Part shown: positions 19,490 to 27,197 of the stretch, one piece after another
Layout: each line of letters opens with the position of its first letter
How positions within the stretch are numbered: position 1 is the stretch's first letter
Assembly: GCF_036227105.1 (NCBI RefSeq)
Contig: NZ_CP109434.1
Location: 2,050,001-2,114,000, forward strand
DNA length: 64,000 bases
From: Amycolatopsis sp. NBC_01488
GTDB taxonomy: Bacteria; Actinomycetota; Actinomycetes; Mycobacteriales; Pseudonocardiaceae
Reading direction: 5' to 3'
Notes under the pieces: generated by a model
Told to the model about the DNA's origin: nothing
Databases searched by the model: none
What the model saw: the letters and a program-made list of their open reading frames with translations, nothing else
Translations under genes and position numbers: made by a program

Positions 19490-20265
19490 GCGATCCCGCC
19501 GGGAGCAGCGGGAGCGACCTCGACGTCGGCGCGCTGTTCACCCGGCTCGCCGCGCTGCCGGCGGGCTCCCCGGAACGGGAGCGCATCCGGGACACCCTGG
19601 TGCGCAACCACCTGGAGCTCGCGCGCAACCTGGCCCGGAAGTTCCGCAACCGCGACGAGGCGATGGAGGACCTGGTCCAGATCGCCACGGTCGGGCTGAT
19701 CCACGCCGTCGACCGGTTCGACCCCGAGCAGGGGACGGACTTCCTGGCCTTCGCCGTGCCCACCATCTCCGGGGAGCTGCGGCACCACTTCCGGGACAAC
19801 AGCTGGTCGGTGCGGGTGCCGCGGCGGCTCAAGGAGCTGAACGCGAACATCTCCGCCGCGCGCGAGGAGCTCACCGTGCAGCTTTCGCGCGCGCCCAAGC
19901 CCAGTGAGATCGCCGCGCGGCTCGGCGTCCCGATCGAGGACGTCTACGAGGGCCTTCGCGCCGGTCAGGGCCGCTACGGCGCGTCGCTGGACCACCTGCT
20001 GGAGAACGCTGCGCACACGCGGTTCGGGGCGCCGGACGCCGAGCTGGGCCAGGCCGAGCTGCGCGAAGCGCTGCGGCCGATGCTGGACAGCCTGCCGGAG
20101 CGGGAGCGCAAGATCGTCGCGCTGCGCTTCGGGTCCGGGATGAGCCAATCGGACATCGCGCGCCGCGTCGGGGTCTCCCAGATGCAGGTGTCGCGGTTGC
20201 TCGCCGCGACCTTGAAGAAGCTGCGTTCGGGCCTGGACGAATCCGAGCTGGCCGACGGCACCTGA
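19486..20265 (+). CDS. SigB/SigF/SigG-family RNA polymerase sigma factor
   Basis: A 259-residue sigma factor with region 2 (RNLARKFRNRDEAMEDLVQIATVGLIHAVDRF), region 3 (RRLKELNANISAAREELT) and region 4 (LPERERKIVALRFGSGMSQSDIARRVGVSQMQVSRLLAATLKKLR). The presence of region 3 and the absence of region 1.1 place it in the SigB/F/G stress-sporulation group. The GTG start overlaps the stop of the anti-sigma gene. In actinomycetes such factors run stress or developmental programmes. Confidence 0.92.
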   Translation: MSDPAGSSGSDLDVGALFTRLAALPAGSPERERIRDTLVRNHLELARNLARKFRNRDEAMEDLVQIATVGLIHAVDRFDPEQGTDFLAFAVPTISGELRHHFRDNSWSVRVPRRLKELNANISAAREELTVQLSRAPKPSEIAARLGVPIEDVYEGLRAGQGRYGASLDHLLENAAHTRFGAPDAELGQAELREALRPMLDSLPERERKIVALRFGSGMSQSDIARRVGVSQMQVSRLLAATLKKLRSGLDESELADGT

Positions 20266-20284
20266 TTAGCCGCTGACCGGCTTG

Positions 20285-20304
20285 GGTACCTCGCGGACGG
20301 TACC
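20285..20304. promoter_or_regulatory. Paired GGTACC sites before the second HATPase gene
   Basis: GGTACC occurs at 20285-20290 and again at 20299-20304. Each is a palindrome, and together they make a larger dyad 24-43 bp before the ATG. This may be an operator or just an overlap of two restriction-like palindromes; no regulator can be named. Confidence 0.3.
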
Positions 20305-20327
20305 GGAACTCACTGGGAGGGGGACCG

Positions 20328-20744
20328 ATGACGACGAACACCTCGCAGCGCACCGCAGCGCCGGTCGCGCCGCTGACGGTGCTCCTCCCGGACAACGTCA
20401 CCGCTCCGGCCCGGGCGCGTCGCGAGGTCCGCTCGATGCTGCTCGGCTTCGGCCTGGACGAGACGCAGCTCGACGACGTCCTGCTGGCCACGTCCGAGCT
20501 GGTCACGAACGCCTTCGAGCACGGCGAGTCCCCGCAGCGGCTCGAGCTGTCCTATTTCGAAGGCCAGTTGACGCTGCAGGTGCACGACACCGGGAGCGGG
20601 CTGCCCGAGCTGCGGGCGCCGTCGCCGGCCGAGGCGCGCAGCCGCGGGCTCGTCCTGGTCCAGGCGCTGTCGGAGGACTGGGGCTTCGAACGCTGCCCCG
20701 GCGGCAAGTTCGTCTGGGCCGTCTTCCGCATCCCCGGCGCCTGA
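20328..20744 (+). CDS. HATPase_c_2 ATP-binding protein (RsbW-like)
   Basis: A 138-residue GHKL ATPase. The N box is LLATSELVTNAFEHG, the G1 box HDTGSGLPEL, and RSRGLVLVQALSEDWGF is the G2/lid region. All ATP contacts look intact, unlike in the anti-sigma at 19073. It may be a second serine kinase for STAS proteins or an anti-sigma for another factor. GGGAGGGGG precedes the ATG. It lies 62 bp after the sigma gene. Its stop abuts the convergent MarR stop in the palindrome TGATCA. Confidence 0.82.
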   Translation: MTTNTSQRTAAPVAPLTVLLPDNVTAPARARREVRSMLLGFGLDETQLDDVLLATSELVTNAFEHGESPQRLELSYFEGQLTLQVHDTGSGLPELRAPSPAEARSRGLVLVQALSEDWGFERCPGGKFVWAVFRIPGA

Positions 20745-21236
20745 TCAGGGCTCCAGCAGTTCCCGCGCCGCGCCGGTCTCCCCGATCCGCTGCCGGAACG
20801 GCTTGCGCTCGAGCGCTTCGAGGATCGCTTCCAGCACCCCGCGCAACGGGTAAGGCAGCTCCGCTTCCAGCGCCTCCGACGCCTCGGTCGTCGCCGTCCA
20901 CTCCGCCTCGATCAGCGGGAGCAGCTCGCGCGTCTTGTCGGTGAGCGACACGATGCGCTGCCGGGCGTCGGCACCCGGTTCGAGGCCGACGAGCCCGGCG
21001 CGGTTCATCTGCGCGACGGTCTGGCTGGCCGCCGAGTGCGTCACGCACATCTCGGCGGCGAGGTCGCGGATGGCCAGCGGGCCGCGCGCGAGCAGCGCCC
21101 GCACGACCGGGGAGTACCGCGGGCGGTAGTCGCCGAGGCCGATGTCGGCGAGGAACTTCGCGACGTCGCCCTCGAGGATCTCGAGGACGTGCCGCATCCG
21201 GGTCCCGAGTCCGTCCGGACCCGACGTCATGGCCAT
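20745..21236 (-). CDS. MarR-family transcriptional regulator
   Basis: A 163-residue MarR-type winged helix: IRDLAAEMCVTHSAASQTVAQMNRAGLVGLEPGADARQRIVSLTDKTRELL contains the recognition helix and the basic wing. The N-terminal helix and C-terminal tail form the dimer. No clear ribosome site separates the two possible ATGs (21236 or 21230). It is divergent from the aldo/keto reductase gene with 41 bp between and probably regulates it. Confidence 0.85.
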   Translation of the reverse strand: MAMTSGPDGLGTRMRHVLEILEGDVAKFLADIGLGDYRPRYSPVVRALLARGPLAIRDLAAEMCVTHSAASQTVAQMNRAGLVGLEPGADARQRIVSLTDKTRELLPLIEAEWTATTEASEALEAELPYPLRGVLEAILEALERKPFRQRIGETGAARELLEP

Positions 21237-21277
21237 GACGGCCGATCATAGGCGCGACCGTGTGCTTGGATCGCGGC

Positions 21278-22255
21278 ATGGAGAACCGGAAGATCACCCG
21301 GCTGGGCCGCGAGGTGTCGGTCGTCGGGCTCGGCTGCTGGCAGCTCGGCGCGGACTGGGGCGAGGTCGACGAGAACGACGCGCTGGCGGTGCTGCACGCG
21401 GCGGCCGACGCCGGCGTCACCTTCTTCGACACCGCCGACGTCTACGGCGACGGGCGCAGCGAGCGGCTGGTCGGCCGGTTCCGCGCCGGGCGCCCGGACG
21501 TCTTCGTGGCGACGAAGATGGGCCGCCGGGTCGAGCAGGTGCCGGAGAACTACGTCCGCGCGAACTTCCGCGAGTGGAACGACCGGTCGCGCCGCAACCT
21601 CGGCGTCGAGACGCTCGACCTGGTGCAGCTGCACTGCCCGCCGACGCCCGTCTACTCGTCGGACGCGGTGTACGACGCCCTCGACGAGCTGGTGTCCGAG
21701 GGCCGCATCAAGGCGTACGGCGTGAGCGTCGAGACGGTCTCGGAGGCCCTGACCGCGTTGGCGCGACCGCACGTGGCCTCGGTGCAGATCATCCTGAACT
21801 GCCTGCGGCTCAAGCCGCTGGAGCGCGTGCTGCCGGTGGCGGCGGAGGCGGGCGCGGGGATCATCGCGCGGGTGCCGCTGGCGTCCGGCCTGCTGACCGG
21901 CCGCTACACGGCTTCGACGACCTTCGCGGCCGACGACCACCGGAACTTCAACCGCCACGGCGAGGCGTTCGACGTCGGCGAGACGTTCTCGGGCGTGCCG
22001 TACGAGGTCGGGCTGCAGGCGGTGGAGCGGCTGCGCGGGCTCGTCCCGGAAGGACAGACGCTGGCGCAGTTCGCACTGCGCTGGATCATCGACCAGCCGG
22101 GCGTGAGCACAGTCATCCCGGGCGCGCGCAACGCATCGCAGGCCACAGCCAACACCGCGGCGGCCGCGCTCCCGCCGTTGTCCGCCGAAGCGCTGGCGGG
22201 GGTCCGCGAAACGTACGACGAGCTCATCCGGCCGCTGGTGCACGATCGCTGGTAG
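21278..22255 (+). CDS. Aldo/keto reductase
   Basis: A 325-residue NADPH-dependent oxidoreductase with the AKR (beta/alpha)8 barrel. The tetrad is visible as Asp and Tyr in FFDTADVYGDGRS, Lys in ATKMG and His in QLHCPP, and the cofactor motif is IPGARNASQATANT near the C terminus. It reduces an aldehyde or ketone; the substrate is unknown. The ATG at 21278 is preferred over the upstream GTG because the fold starts with ITRLGREVSVVGLGCW. The nitroreductase gene follows after 18 bp, so both are likely under the divergent MarR. Confidence 0.88.
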   Translation: MENRKITRLGREVSVVGLGCWQLGADWGEVDENDALAVLHAAADAGVTFFDTADVYGDGRSERLVGRFRAGRPDVFVATKMGRRVEQVPENYVRANFREWNDRSRRNLGVETLDLVQLHCPPTPVYSSDAVYDALDELVSEGRIKAYGVSVETVSEALTALARPHVASVQIILNCLRLKPLERVLPVAAEAGAGIIARVPLASGLLTGRYTASTTFAADDHRNFNRHGEAFDVGETFSGVPYEVGLQAVERLRGLVPEGQTLAQFALRWIIDQPGVSTVIPGARNASQATANTAAAALPPLSAEALAGVRETYDELIRPLVHDRW

Positions 22256-22273
22256 GCCCGGCATGATGGGCCG

Positions 22274-22912
22274 ATGATGACGCCCGAAGAGCTCCTGACG
22301 ACCACCAGGACCGTGCGCAAGCGCCTCGACCTGAACCGGCCGGTGCCGCTCGACCTGGTGAAGCACTGCGTCCAGGTGGCGCTGCAGGCCCCGAGCGGCT
22401 CGAACACCCAGCGCTGGCAGTGGCTGGTGGTCACGGACGCGGACCAGCGGGCGGCCCTTGGGCAGATCTACCGCCGGGCGTGCCACGAGTACCTCGAGTC
22501 GCCGGACGCGGCAGGCAAGCAGTTCGCGGACGACCCTTCGCGGGCGCCGGTCCAGAAGCGCGTCGGCGACAGCGTCGCGTACCTGGCCGACCGGATGGGT
22601 GACGTCCCGGTGCTGGTGGTGCCGTGCCTGGAGACGGCGTCCGCGGAGCTGCCGGCGGGCAACCAGGCGGACATGTGGGCGTCGCTGCTGCCGGCGGTGT
22701 GGAGCTACATGCTGGCGGCGCGGTCGGTGACGCTGGGAACGGCGTGGACGACGCTGCACCTGAAGTACGAGCAGGAGGCGGCGGAGGTGCTGGAGCTGCC
22801 GAAGAACGTCCACCAGGCGGCGTTGATCCCGACGGCGTTCTACACGGGCGACACCTTCAGGCCGGCAGCGCGGCAGCCGCTGGAAGAGGTCCTGCACCTC
22901 GACCGCTGGTAG
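22274..22912 (+). CDS. Nitroreductase-family FMN oxidoreductase
   Basis: A 212-residue nitroreductase with the FMN-phosphate-binding TVRKRLD at the N terminus, PSGSNTQRWQWLVVTD, and the C-terminal ALIPTAFYTGD preceded by LGTAWTTLHL. These match the NfsA/FRP-like fold. It forms a homodimer with FMN at the interface and reduces nitroaromatics or quinones with NAD(P)H. Two adjacent ATG codons are possible starts. Transcription probably ends at the strong hairpin at 22923. Confidence 0.82.
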   Translation: MMTPEELLTTTRTVRKRLDLNRPVPLDLVKHCVQVALQAPSGSNTQRWQWLVVTDADQRAALGQIYRRACHEYLESPDAAGKQFADDPSRAPVQKRVGDSVAYLADRMGDVPVLVVPCLETASAELPAGNQADMWASLLPAVWSYMLAARSVTLGTAWTTLHLKYEQEAAEVLELPKNVHQAALIPTAFYTGDTFRPAARQPLEEVLHLDRW

Positions 22913-22922
22913 CCGCCATGAG

Positions 22923-22965
22923 GGCCTCCTTGCCGGGGCAGAGGGGGGACGTCGGCAAGGAGGCC
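22923..22965. terminator. Bidirectional terminator with the GGCCTCCTTGCC core
   Basis: GGCCTCCTTGCC (22923-22934) pairs perfectly with GGCAAGGAGGCC (22954-22965) across a 19-nt loop, between the convergent nitroreductase and 3D-domain genes. The same 12-bp arms occur in the terminator at 43359-43397. Confidence 0.75.
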
Positions 22966-23017
22966 GTCACGGCCTTTCGGCGGTCGGGTGGCTCATGCTC
23001 CTGGTTCTCGTGTCGGG

Positions 23018-23761
23018 TCAGCGCACGGTCAAGGTGAGCCGCTGGATGCCCCAGGCGTCGGCCTGCGAGCCGGGCAGCCAGACGTCGACGATGTCGTCCT
23101 TGATCCAGCTGCCGATGTCCGCCGCGTAGCACTCGCCGTAGCCGGGCACCGAGAACCTGGTGCCCCACGGGATGTTCCGGGCGTCGACCGCGCAGAAGCC
23201 CGGCCCGGCGTTGTAGCCGAGGGCGGTCTGCGCGACGTCGTTGTAGGACGTGACGCGGTAGGTCAGCGTGGTGCCGGCGGGGATGCGGTAGGTCGCCAGC
23301 CGGTTGGCGCCGTCGAGGCGGTACGCGGTGGAGATCTGGCCGAGCGAGCCGGGCGAGTTGTCCTCGGCCGTCATCGCGTAGAGCTGGTAGTTCGCGTTCT
23401 GGCAGGGGCTCGCGTCGGTGACCGTGAGCGTCGGCTGGCCCCAGTCGCTGATCCACTGCAGGGCCTGGCCGTTGCGGAACGCGCGGTAGGCCTTCGCGCC
23501 GGCGACGCGGGCGAAGGTGAAGGTGACCTTGCCGTCGGCGCCCAGGCCGCCGGTCACGGAGCCGGGCGCGGGCAGCCGGTTGCCGACGTCGACGGCGCCG
23601 ACGAGCGTGCCGGGACCGTGGCCGCCGGTGACCGGGCGGTCCGGGATCGGGCCGGTGTAGAAGTGCTGGCAGGCGGGCAAAGTGGCCGCGGACGCGGCGG
23701 GGGCGACCAGAACGCTGCCGGCGGCGAAGGCCGCGAGCGCGAGGACCCTGGCGAAGCGCAT
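23018..23761 (-). CDS. Secreted 3D-domain protein
   Basis: A 247-residue exported protein with a Sec signal peptide (cleavage after about APAASA). A fibronectin-like middle is followed by a C-terminal 3D domain (about 165-247): VDARNIPWGTRFSVPGYGECYAADIGSWIKDDIVDVW, with the three Asp that define the fold found in MltA and RlpA-like peptidoglycan enzymes. It is probably a cell-wall-acting or wall-binding protein. Two DasR-like palindromes lie 83-116 bp upstream, linking it to chitin or GlcNAc signalling. Confidence 0.8.
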   Translation of the reverse strand: MRFARVLALAAFAAGSVLVAPAASAATLPACQHFYTGPIPDRPVTGGHGPGTLVGAVDVGNRLPAPGSVTGGLGADGKVTFTFARVAGAKAYRAFRNGQALQWISDWGQPTLTVTDASPCQNANYQLYAMTAEDNSPGSLGQISTAYRLDGANRLATYRIPAGTTLTYRVTSYNDVAQTALGYNAGPGFCAVDARNIPWGTRFSVPGYGECYAADIGSWIKDDIVDVWLPGSQADAWGIQRLTLTVR

Positions 23762-23843
23762 GACGGAGAAACCTCCATGGTGGGGACCGGGGTGGAGGTG
23801 ACGCGGGTGGGAGGTGCGGGTTCGCCGCGCACCTGACGTTAAG

Positions 23844-23877
23844 TGGCCTGGACCACCCCGTCAATAGGTCTAGACCT
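23844..23877. promoter_or_regulatory. Two DasR-like (dre) sites upstream of the 3D-domain gene
   Basis: TGGCCTGGACCA (23844-23855) differs at two places from the dre core TGGTCTAGACCA, and AGGTCTAGACCT (23866-23877) is a perfect palindrome matching the inner ten bases. The gene starts at 23761, so the sites lie 83-116 bp upstream, as at the chitinase operon. Confidence 0.6.
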
Positions 23878-23903
23878 TTAAGTTTCCCGCTCCCCCGAAC
23901 GGC

Positions 23904-24542
23904 TCAGAGCCAGCGCACCAGGCGGTCGGCGATCGCCGACGGGTGGCTGAGCGGCGCGCAGTGCGGCCCGTCGACCTCGTCCGGCTCGATGCCGAGCCGT
24001 TCACGAGCCACGCGACGCTGGAAGTCCGGCGTGAAGAACCGGTCGTCGCGGCACAGCAGCACGTGGGTCGGGACGTCCGGGTGGGCCGGCAGCGGCCACG
24101 GCTCGTCCCACTCCGTGCTCACCTGGTCCCGAACGCGGGTGAGCGCTTCCTCGGCCAGCTCCGGCGCGACGCCGTTGAAGTACGTCTCGACGTCGCTCAG
24201 CCCCTCGGGCCCGGAGAAGCCCGTGTTCCCCCACCACTGCCCCGGCGGCTCCCCCGGCGCCGGGATCATCCCGGACAGGTACACCAGCAGCCGCGCCCGC
24301 ACCTTCGAGGCGACCAGCGGCGCGGTGAACCCGCCGTACGAGTGCCCGAGGACGGCGACGTCCGAAGCGTCACCCAACGCCGCCAGCACGGTGTCGGTGA
24401 AGTCGGAGAGCCCGGCCGAGGAGTCGGTGATCGGCAGGTCCGGCGCGACGAAGTCGTGGCCACGCGCGACCAGCTCCGGGCCGAGCAGGTGGAAGTCCCA
24501 GCTGCTGCCGCCGCCTCCGTGGATCAGCGCGAACGTCGTCAT
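23904..24542 (-). CDS. Alpha/beta hydrolase
   Basis: A 212-residue AB_hydrolase_6-type protein without a cap insertion. The oxyanion motif is IHGGGGSSWDF, the nucleophile Ser sits in GHSYGG, the acid Asp in CRDDRFF and the His in GPHCAPLSHP, giving a complete triad. No signal peptide. The gene lies 10 bp after the anchored HNH nuclease gene on the same strand and is probably cotranscribed. The substrate is unknown, probably a small ester. Confidence 0.85.
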   Translation of the reverse strand: MTTFALIHGGGGSSWDFHLLGPELVARGHDFVAPDLPITDSSAGLSDFTDTVLAALGDASDVAVLGHSYGGFTAPLVASKVRARLLVYLSGMIPAPGEPPGQWWGNTGFSGPEGLSDVETYFNGVAPELAEEALTRVRDQVSTEWDEPWPLPAHPDVPTHVLLCRDDRFFTPDFQRRVARERLGIEPDEVDGPHCAPLSHPSAIADRLVRWL

Positions 24543-24552
24543 GCCGGCCAGC

Positions 24553-25233
24553 TCAGCAGCGCCGCAGCATGTCCGTCAAGGCGGTCTTCTCGCCCTGCGT
24601 GATCGTCAGCCCGTAGTAGTGCTTCACCACGATCCAGTCGGTCGCGTAGGTGCACCAGAACGCCACGAGCGGCGGTTTCCACTGGTCGGGTGCCTTGTCG
24701 CTCTTCTGCTGGTTGAGGTTGTCGGTGACGGCGAACAGCTGCGGCCGGGTCAGGTCGTTGGCGAACTGCTCGCGCTTCTCGGTCGGCCACGCCTTGGCGC
24801 CGCTGGCCCACGCCTGCCCGAGCGGGACCAGGTGGTCGATGTCGAGGTCGGTCGCCTTCGTCCAGGTCTCGTCGTCGTAGACGCTCTTCCACGTCCCGGA
24901 CGTCGCCCTGCAGTCCTTGTCCGTCTTGACGTTCTGGCCGGCGCGCTCGAGGACGACCTCGCGGGTGTCACAGCCCGCCCCCTGGCTGTCCCAGTGCGGG
25001 AACTTCTCGCGCGAATAGCCGTCCATGGACGTCCGCGCGGCGATGGTCAGCTCATCGAGCTGCTTCTGCGCGTTGGCCGCGGTGACCGGAACCGGTGCCG
25101 AGGACGACGCAGGCGGCGGGGTCGCGCCGGAGCTGCGGCTCGTCGCCCAGTAGCCGAAGAGGGCGACCGCCAGGATCGCGACTACCAGCAGAGATCGCTG
25201 CGTCACGCTGAGCCGAAAGCCGCGGGCCGCCAA
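24553..25233 (-). CDS. Membrane-anchored HNH nuclease (DUF1524-like)
   Basis: A 226-residue protein with an N-terminal signal anchor (about residues 14-30, LLVVAILAVALFGYWAT), a Ser/Pro-rich linker, then an HNH domain with DLDIDHLVPLGQAW and, further on, TDNLNQQKSDKAP. This is the layout of secreted DUF1524 nucleases, probably active outside the membrane on DNA. The start is TTG, supported by GAGGAG immediately upstream; using the next ATG would remove the anchor. Cysteines after the anchor could form disulfides. Confidence 0.78.
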   Translation of the reverse strand: MAARGFRLSVTQRSLLVVAILAVALFGYWATSRSSGATPPPASSSAPVPVTAANAQKQLDELTIAARTSMDGYSREKFPHWDSQGAGCDTREVVLERAGQNVKTDKDCRATSGTWKSVYDDETWTKATDLDIDHLVPLGQAWASGAKAWPTEKREQFANDLTRPQLFAVTDNLNQQKSDKAPDQWKPPLVAFWCTYATDWIVVKHYYGLTITQGEKTALTDMLRRC

Positions 25234-25411
25234 GATTTTCTCCTCTCACCTGCGGGTGTGCGCGGCGTAGTCTCACCCCTGCCGGCCTGCGAAAACCGCG
25301 CCGACACGACCACCTGGCGCGAATGTGACCTCGCCCACCCACGGCGGAGCTGTCACACCGAGCCGATCATCTGCGACTACCGGAGCAGGACCCATCCGGA
25401 GGGAGCAGCCG

Positions 25412-26455
25412 ATGCCCGGCCGGCTCAAGAAGTTCGACGAGTTCTTCCAGCGCAAAGCCGCCGAGGGCGGCAACGTCGTCGCCATGGCCCGGATGGGCGC
25501 GGCGATGCGTGAGCGCGGCGACCTCGCCGAGGCCGAGGTGTGGTTCCGCAAGGCCGCCATGGGTGGCGACCGCGTCTCGATGACCTCGCTGGCCCACCTG
25601 CTCGCCGAGCGCGGCGCGGGCGAGGAGGCCGAACGCTGGTACCACGAGGCCGCCCTGGCCGGCGAGCCGCACGGCATGCTGAACCTGGCCCGGTCCTACG
25701 ACCGGCGCGGCAAGCGCGAGGACGCCCAGCACTGGTACGCCGAGGCCGCCCGCACCGGCGACCTGCCGTCGATCGCCGCGCTCGGGCACCTGCTGCGCGA
25801 GCAGGGCCGGACCGAAGAGGCCGAGTCGTGGCTGCGGCAGGCCGCCGACGCCGGGATCACCGGCGCGATGGTCGACCTCGGCATCGTGCTGCGTGACCGC
25901 GGCCAGGCCGCCGAAGCCGCCCGCTGGTGGCGCTCGGCCGTGCTGGCCGGCGACCTCGCCGCCACCTGCCAGCTCGGCAGGCAGGCCGAACGGCTCGGCC
26001 GGCCCGGCGACGCCGAGTCGTGGTACCGCCAGGGCGCGTCCGGCGGGCACGTCGAGGCGATCGTCCGGCTCGGGCTGCTGCTGCACCGCCGCGGCGACCT
26101 CGAGGAGGCCGAGAACTGGTACCTCGACGCGGCCGAGCGCGGCGACCCGGCGGCGATGACCAACCTCGGCGTGCTCGCCCGCAACCGCGGCGACGAGGGC
26201 GAGGCCGCCGCCTGGTACCGCAAGGCCGCCGAGCACGGCAGCGTCCCCGCGCTCACCAACCTCGGGCACCTCGCCGAGCACCGCGATGACCTCGCGGAAG
26301 CCGAGCAGTGGTTCCGGCGGGCCGCCGAGACGGGCGACGTCCAGGGCATGCTCAGCCTGGCCCGGATGCTGCGGTCGCGCGGGTCCGCCCACGAAGCCGA
26401 ACAGTGGCTGGCCCGGGCGGAGCACCTGCAGGACGACCGCGAGCACCACTTCTGA
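25412..26455 (+). CDS. Sel1-like/TPR repeat protein
   Basis: A 347-residue protein made almost only of about nine 36-residue Sel1-type repeats, each with a pattern like LA..RGD..EAE.WYRKAA..G. There is no signal peptide or enzymatic domain. Such solenoids act as scaffolds for protein complexes. The ATG is chosen for the GGAGGG upstream. It is divergent from the HNH gene with 178 bp between and directly precedes the hydrogenase cluster on the same strand, but a separate promoter (26502-26530) lies in between. Confidence 0.8.
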   Translation: MPGRLKKFDEFFQRKAAEGGNVVAMARMGAAMRERGDLAEAEVWFRKAAMGGDRVSMTSLAHLLAERGAGEEAERWYHEAALAGEPHGMLNLARSYDRRGKREDAQHWYAEAARTGDLPSIAALGHLLREQGRTEEAESWLRQAADAGITGAMVDLGIVLRDRGQAAEAARWWRSAVLAGDLAATCQLGRQAERLGRPGDAESWYRQGASGGHVEAIVRLGLLLHRRGDLEEAENWYLDAAERGDPAAMTNLGVLARNRGDEGEAAAWYRKAAEHGSVPALTNLGHLAEHRDDLAEAEQWFRRAAETGDVQGMLSLARMLRSRGSAHEAEQWLARAEHLQDDREHHF

Positions 26456-26501
26456 GCGGCTGTTCAGTCTCACCCGGGGCGCACTGACCCCCATCGATCT
26501 A

Positions 26502-26530
26502 TTGTGTGATCCAACTCACGGCTCTAGCCT
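26502..26530 (+). promoter_or_regulatory. Promoter of the hydrogenase operon with CRP-like site
   Basis: TTGTGT (26502-26507), 17 bp, then TAGCCT (26525-26530) forms a plausible sigma70-type promoter for the first SIS gene. Overlapping it, TGTGATCCAACTCACG (26505-26520) matches the CRP consensus TGTGA-N6-TCACA at nine of ten positions. In this position a CRP/FNR-type protein would compete with RNA polymerase, so repression fits better than activation. Confidence 0.55.
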
Positions 26531-26576
26531 GGGGTGGGCTCCCACCACCGAGCAGCAGCCCCGAGGAAGTGCCGCG

Positions 26577-27197
26577 ATGTCGTGGTCACCGAATCACCCG
26601 GACGCCGTCGACGCCCTCTTCGAGCGCCGGAAGGCTCCAGTGCTCGCCTTGGCCGACGACGCCAGGACGGTGGCCGAGGCGTGCCACAGCATGGCGCGCC
26701 GCTTCCACCGCGGCGGCAAGCTCGTGGTGTTCGGCAACGGCGGCCCCAGCACCGACGCCCAGCACGTCGCGGTCGAGTTCGTCCACCCGGTGATCGTCGG
26801 CAAGCGCGCGCTGCCCGCGCTCTCGCTCACCGCCGACGTCGCGACGGTCACCGGTGTCGCCAACCGCGTCGGCCTCGAGGACGTCTTCGCCCACCAGCTG
26901 CGGATCATCGGCGAACCGGCCGACATCGCGCTGGGCATCTCGACCGACGGCGACTGCGCGAACGTCCGCCGCGCCCTCGAAACCGCCCGGGACCTCGGCA
27001 TGCTCACCGTCGCGCTGACCGGCGGCGACGGCGGCGCGATCGCCGCGACTCCCGGTCTCGACCACGTCCTCGTCGCCCGTTCGACCGACCCGCGGGTCGT
27101 CAAGGAGGTCCACGTGACCACCTACCACGTGCTGTGGGAGCTGGTGCACGTCTTCTTCGAGCATCCCGGCGTGCTGACCCCGGAGGTGGCGTCGTGA
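26577..27197 (+). CDS. SIS-domain protein 1 of hydrogenase cluster
   Basis: A 206-residue protein of the phosphoheptose-isomerase (GmhA) SIS fold. The first phosphate loop reads GNGGPSTDAQHVAVEF (GNGGSS in active enzymes) and the second GISTDGDCANVRRAL where active paralogs have STSGNSANV. So key Ser/Asn contacts are replaced and catalysis is doubtful. A good ribosome site (GAGGAA) precedes the ATG. First gene of the Hhy operon; its stop overlaps the next start. Its role in hydrogenase assembly or regulation is unknown. Confidence 0.85.
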   Translation: MSWSPNHPDAVDALFERRKAPVLALADDARTVAEACHSMARRFHRGGKLVVFGNGGPSTDAQHVAVEFVHPVIVGKRALPALSLTADVATVTGVANRVGLEDVFAHQLRIIGEPADIALGISTDGDCANVRRALETARDLGMLTVALTGGDGGAIAATPGLDHVLVARSTDPRVVKEVHVTTYHVLWELVHVFFEHPGVLTPEVAS

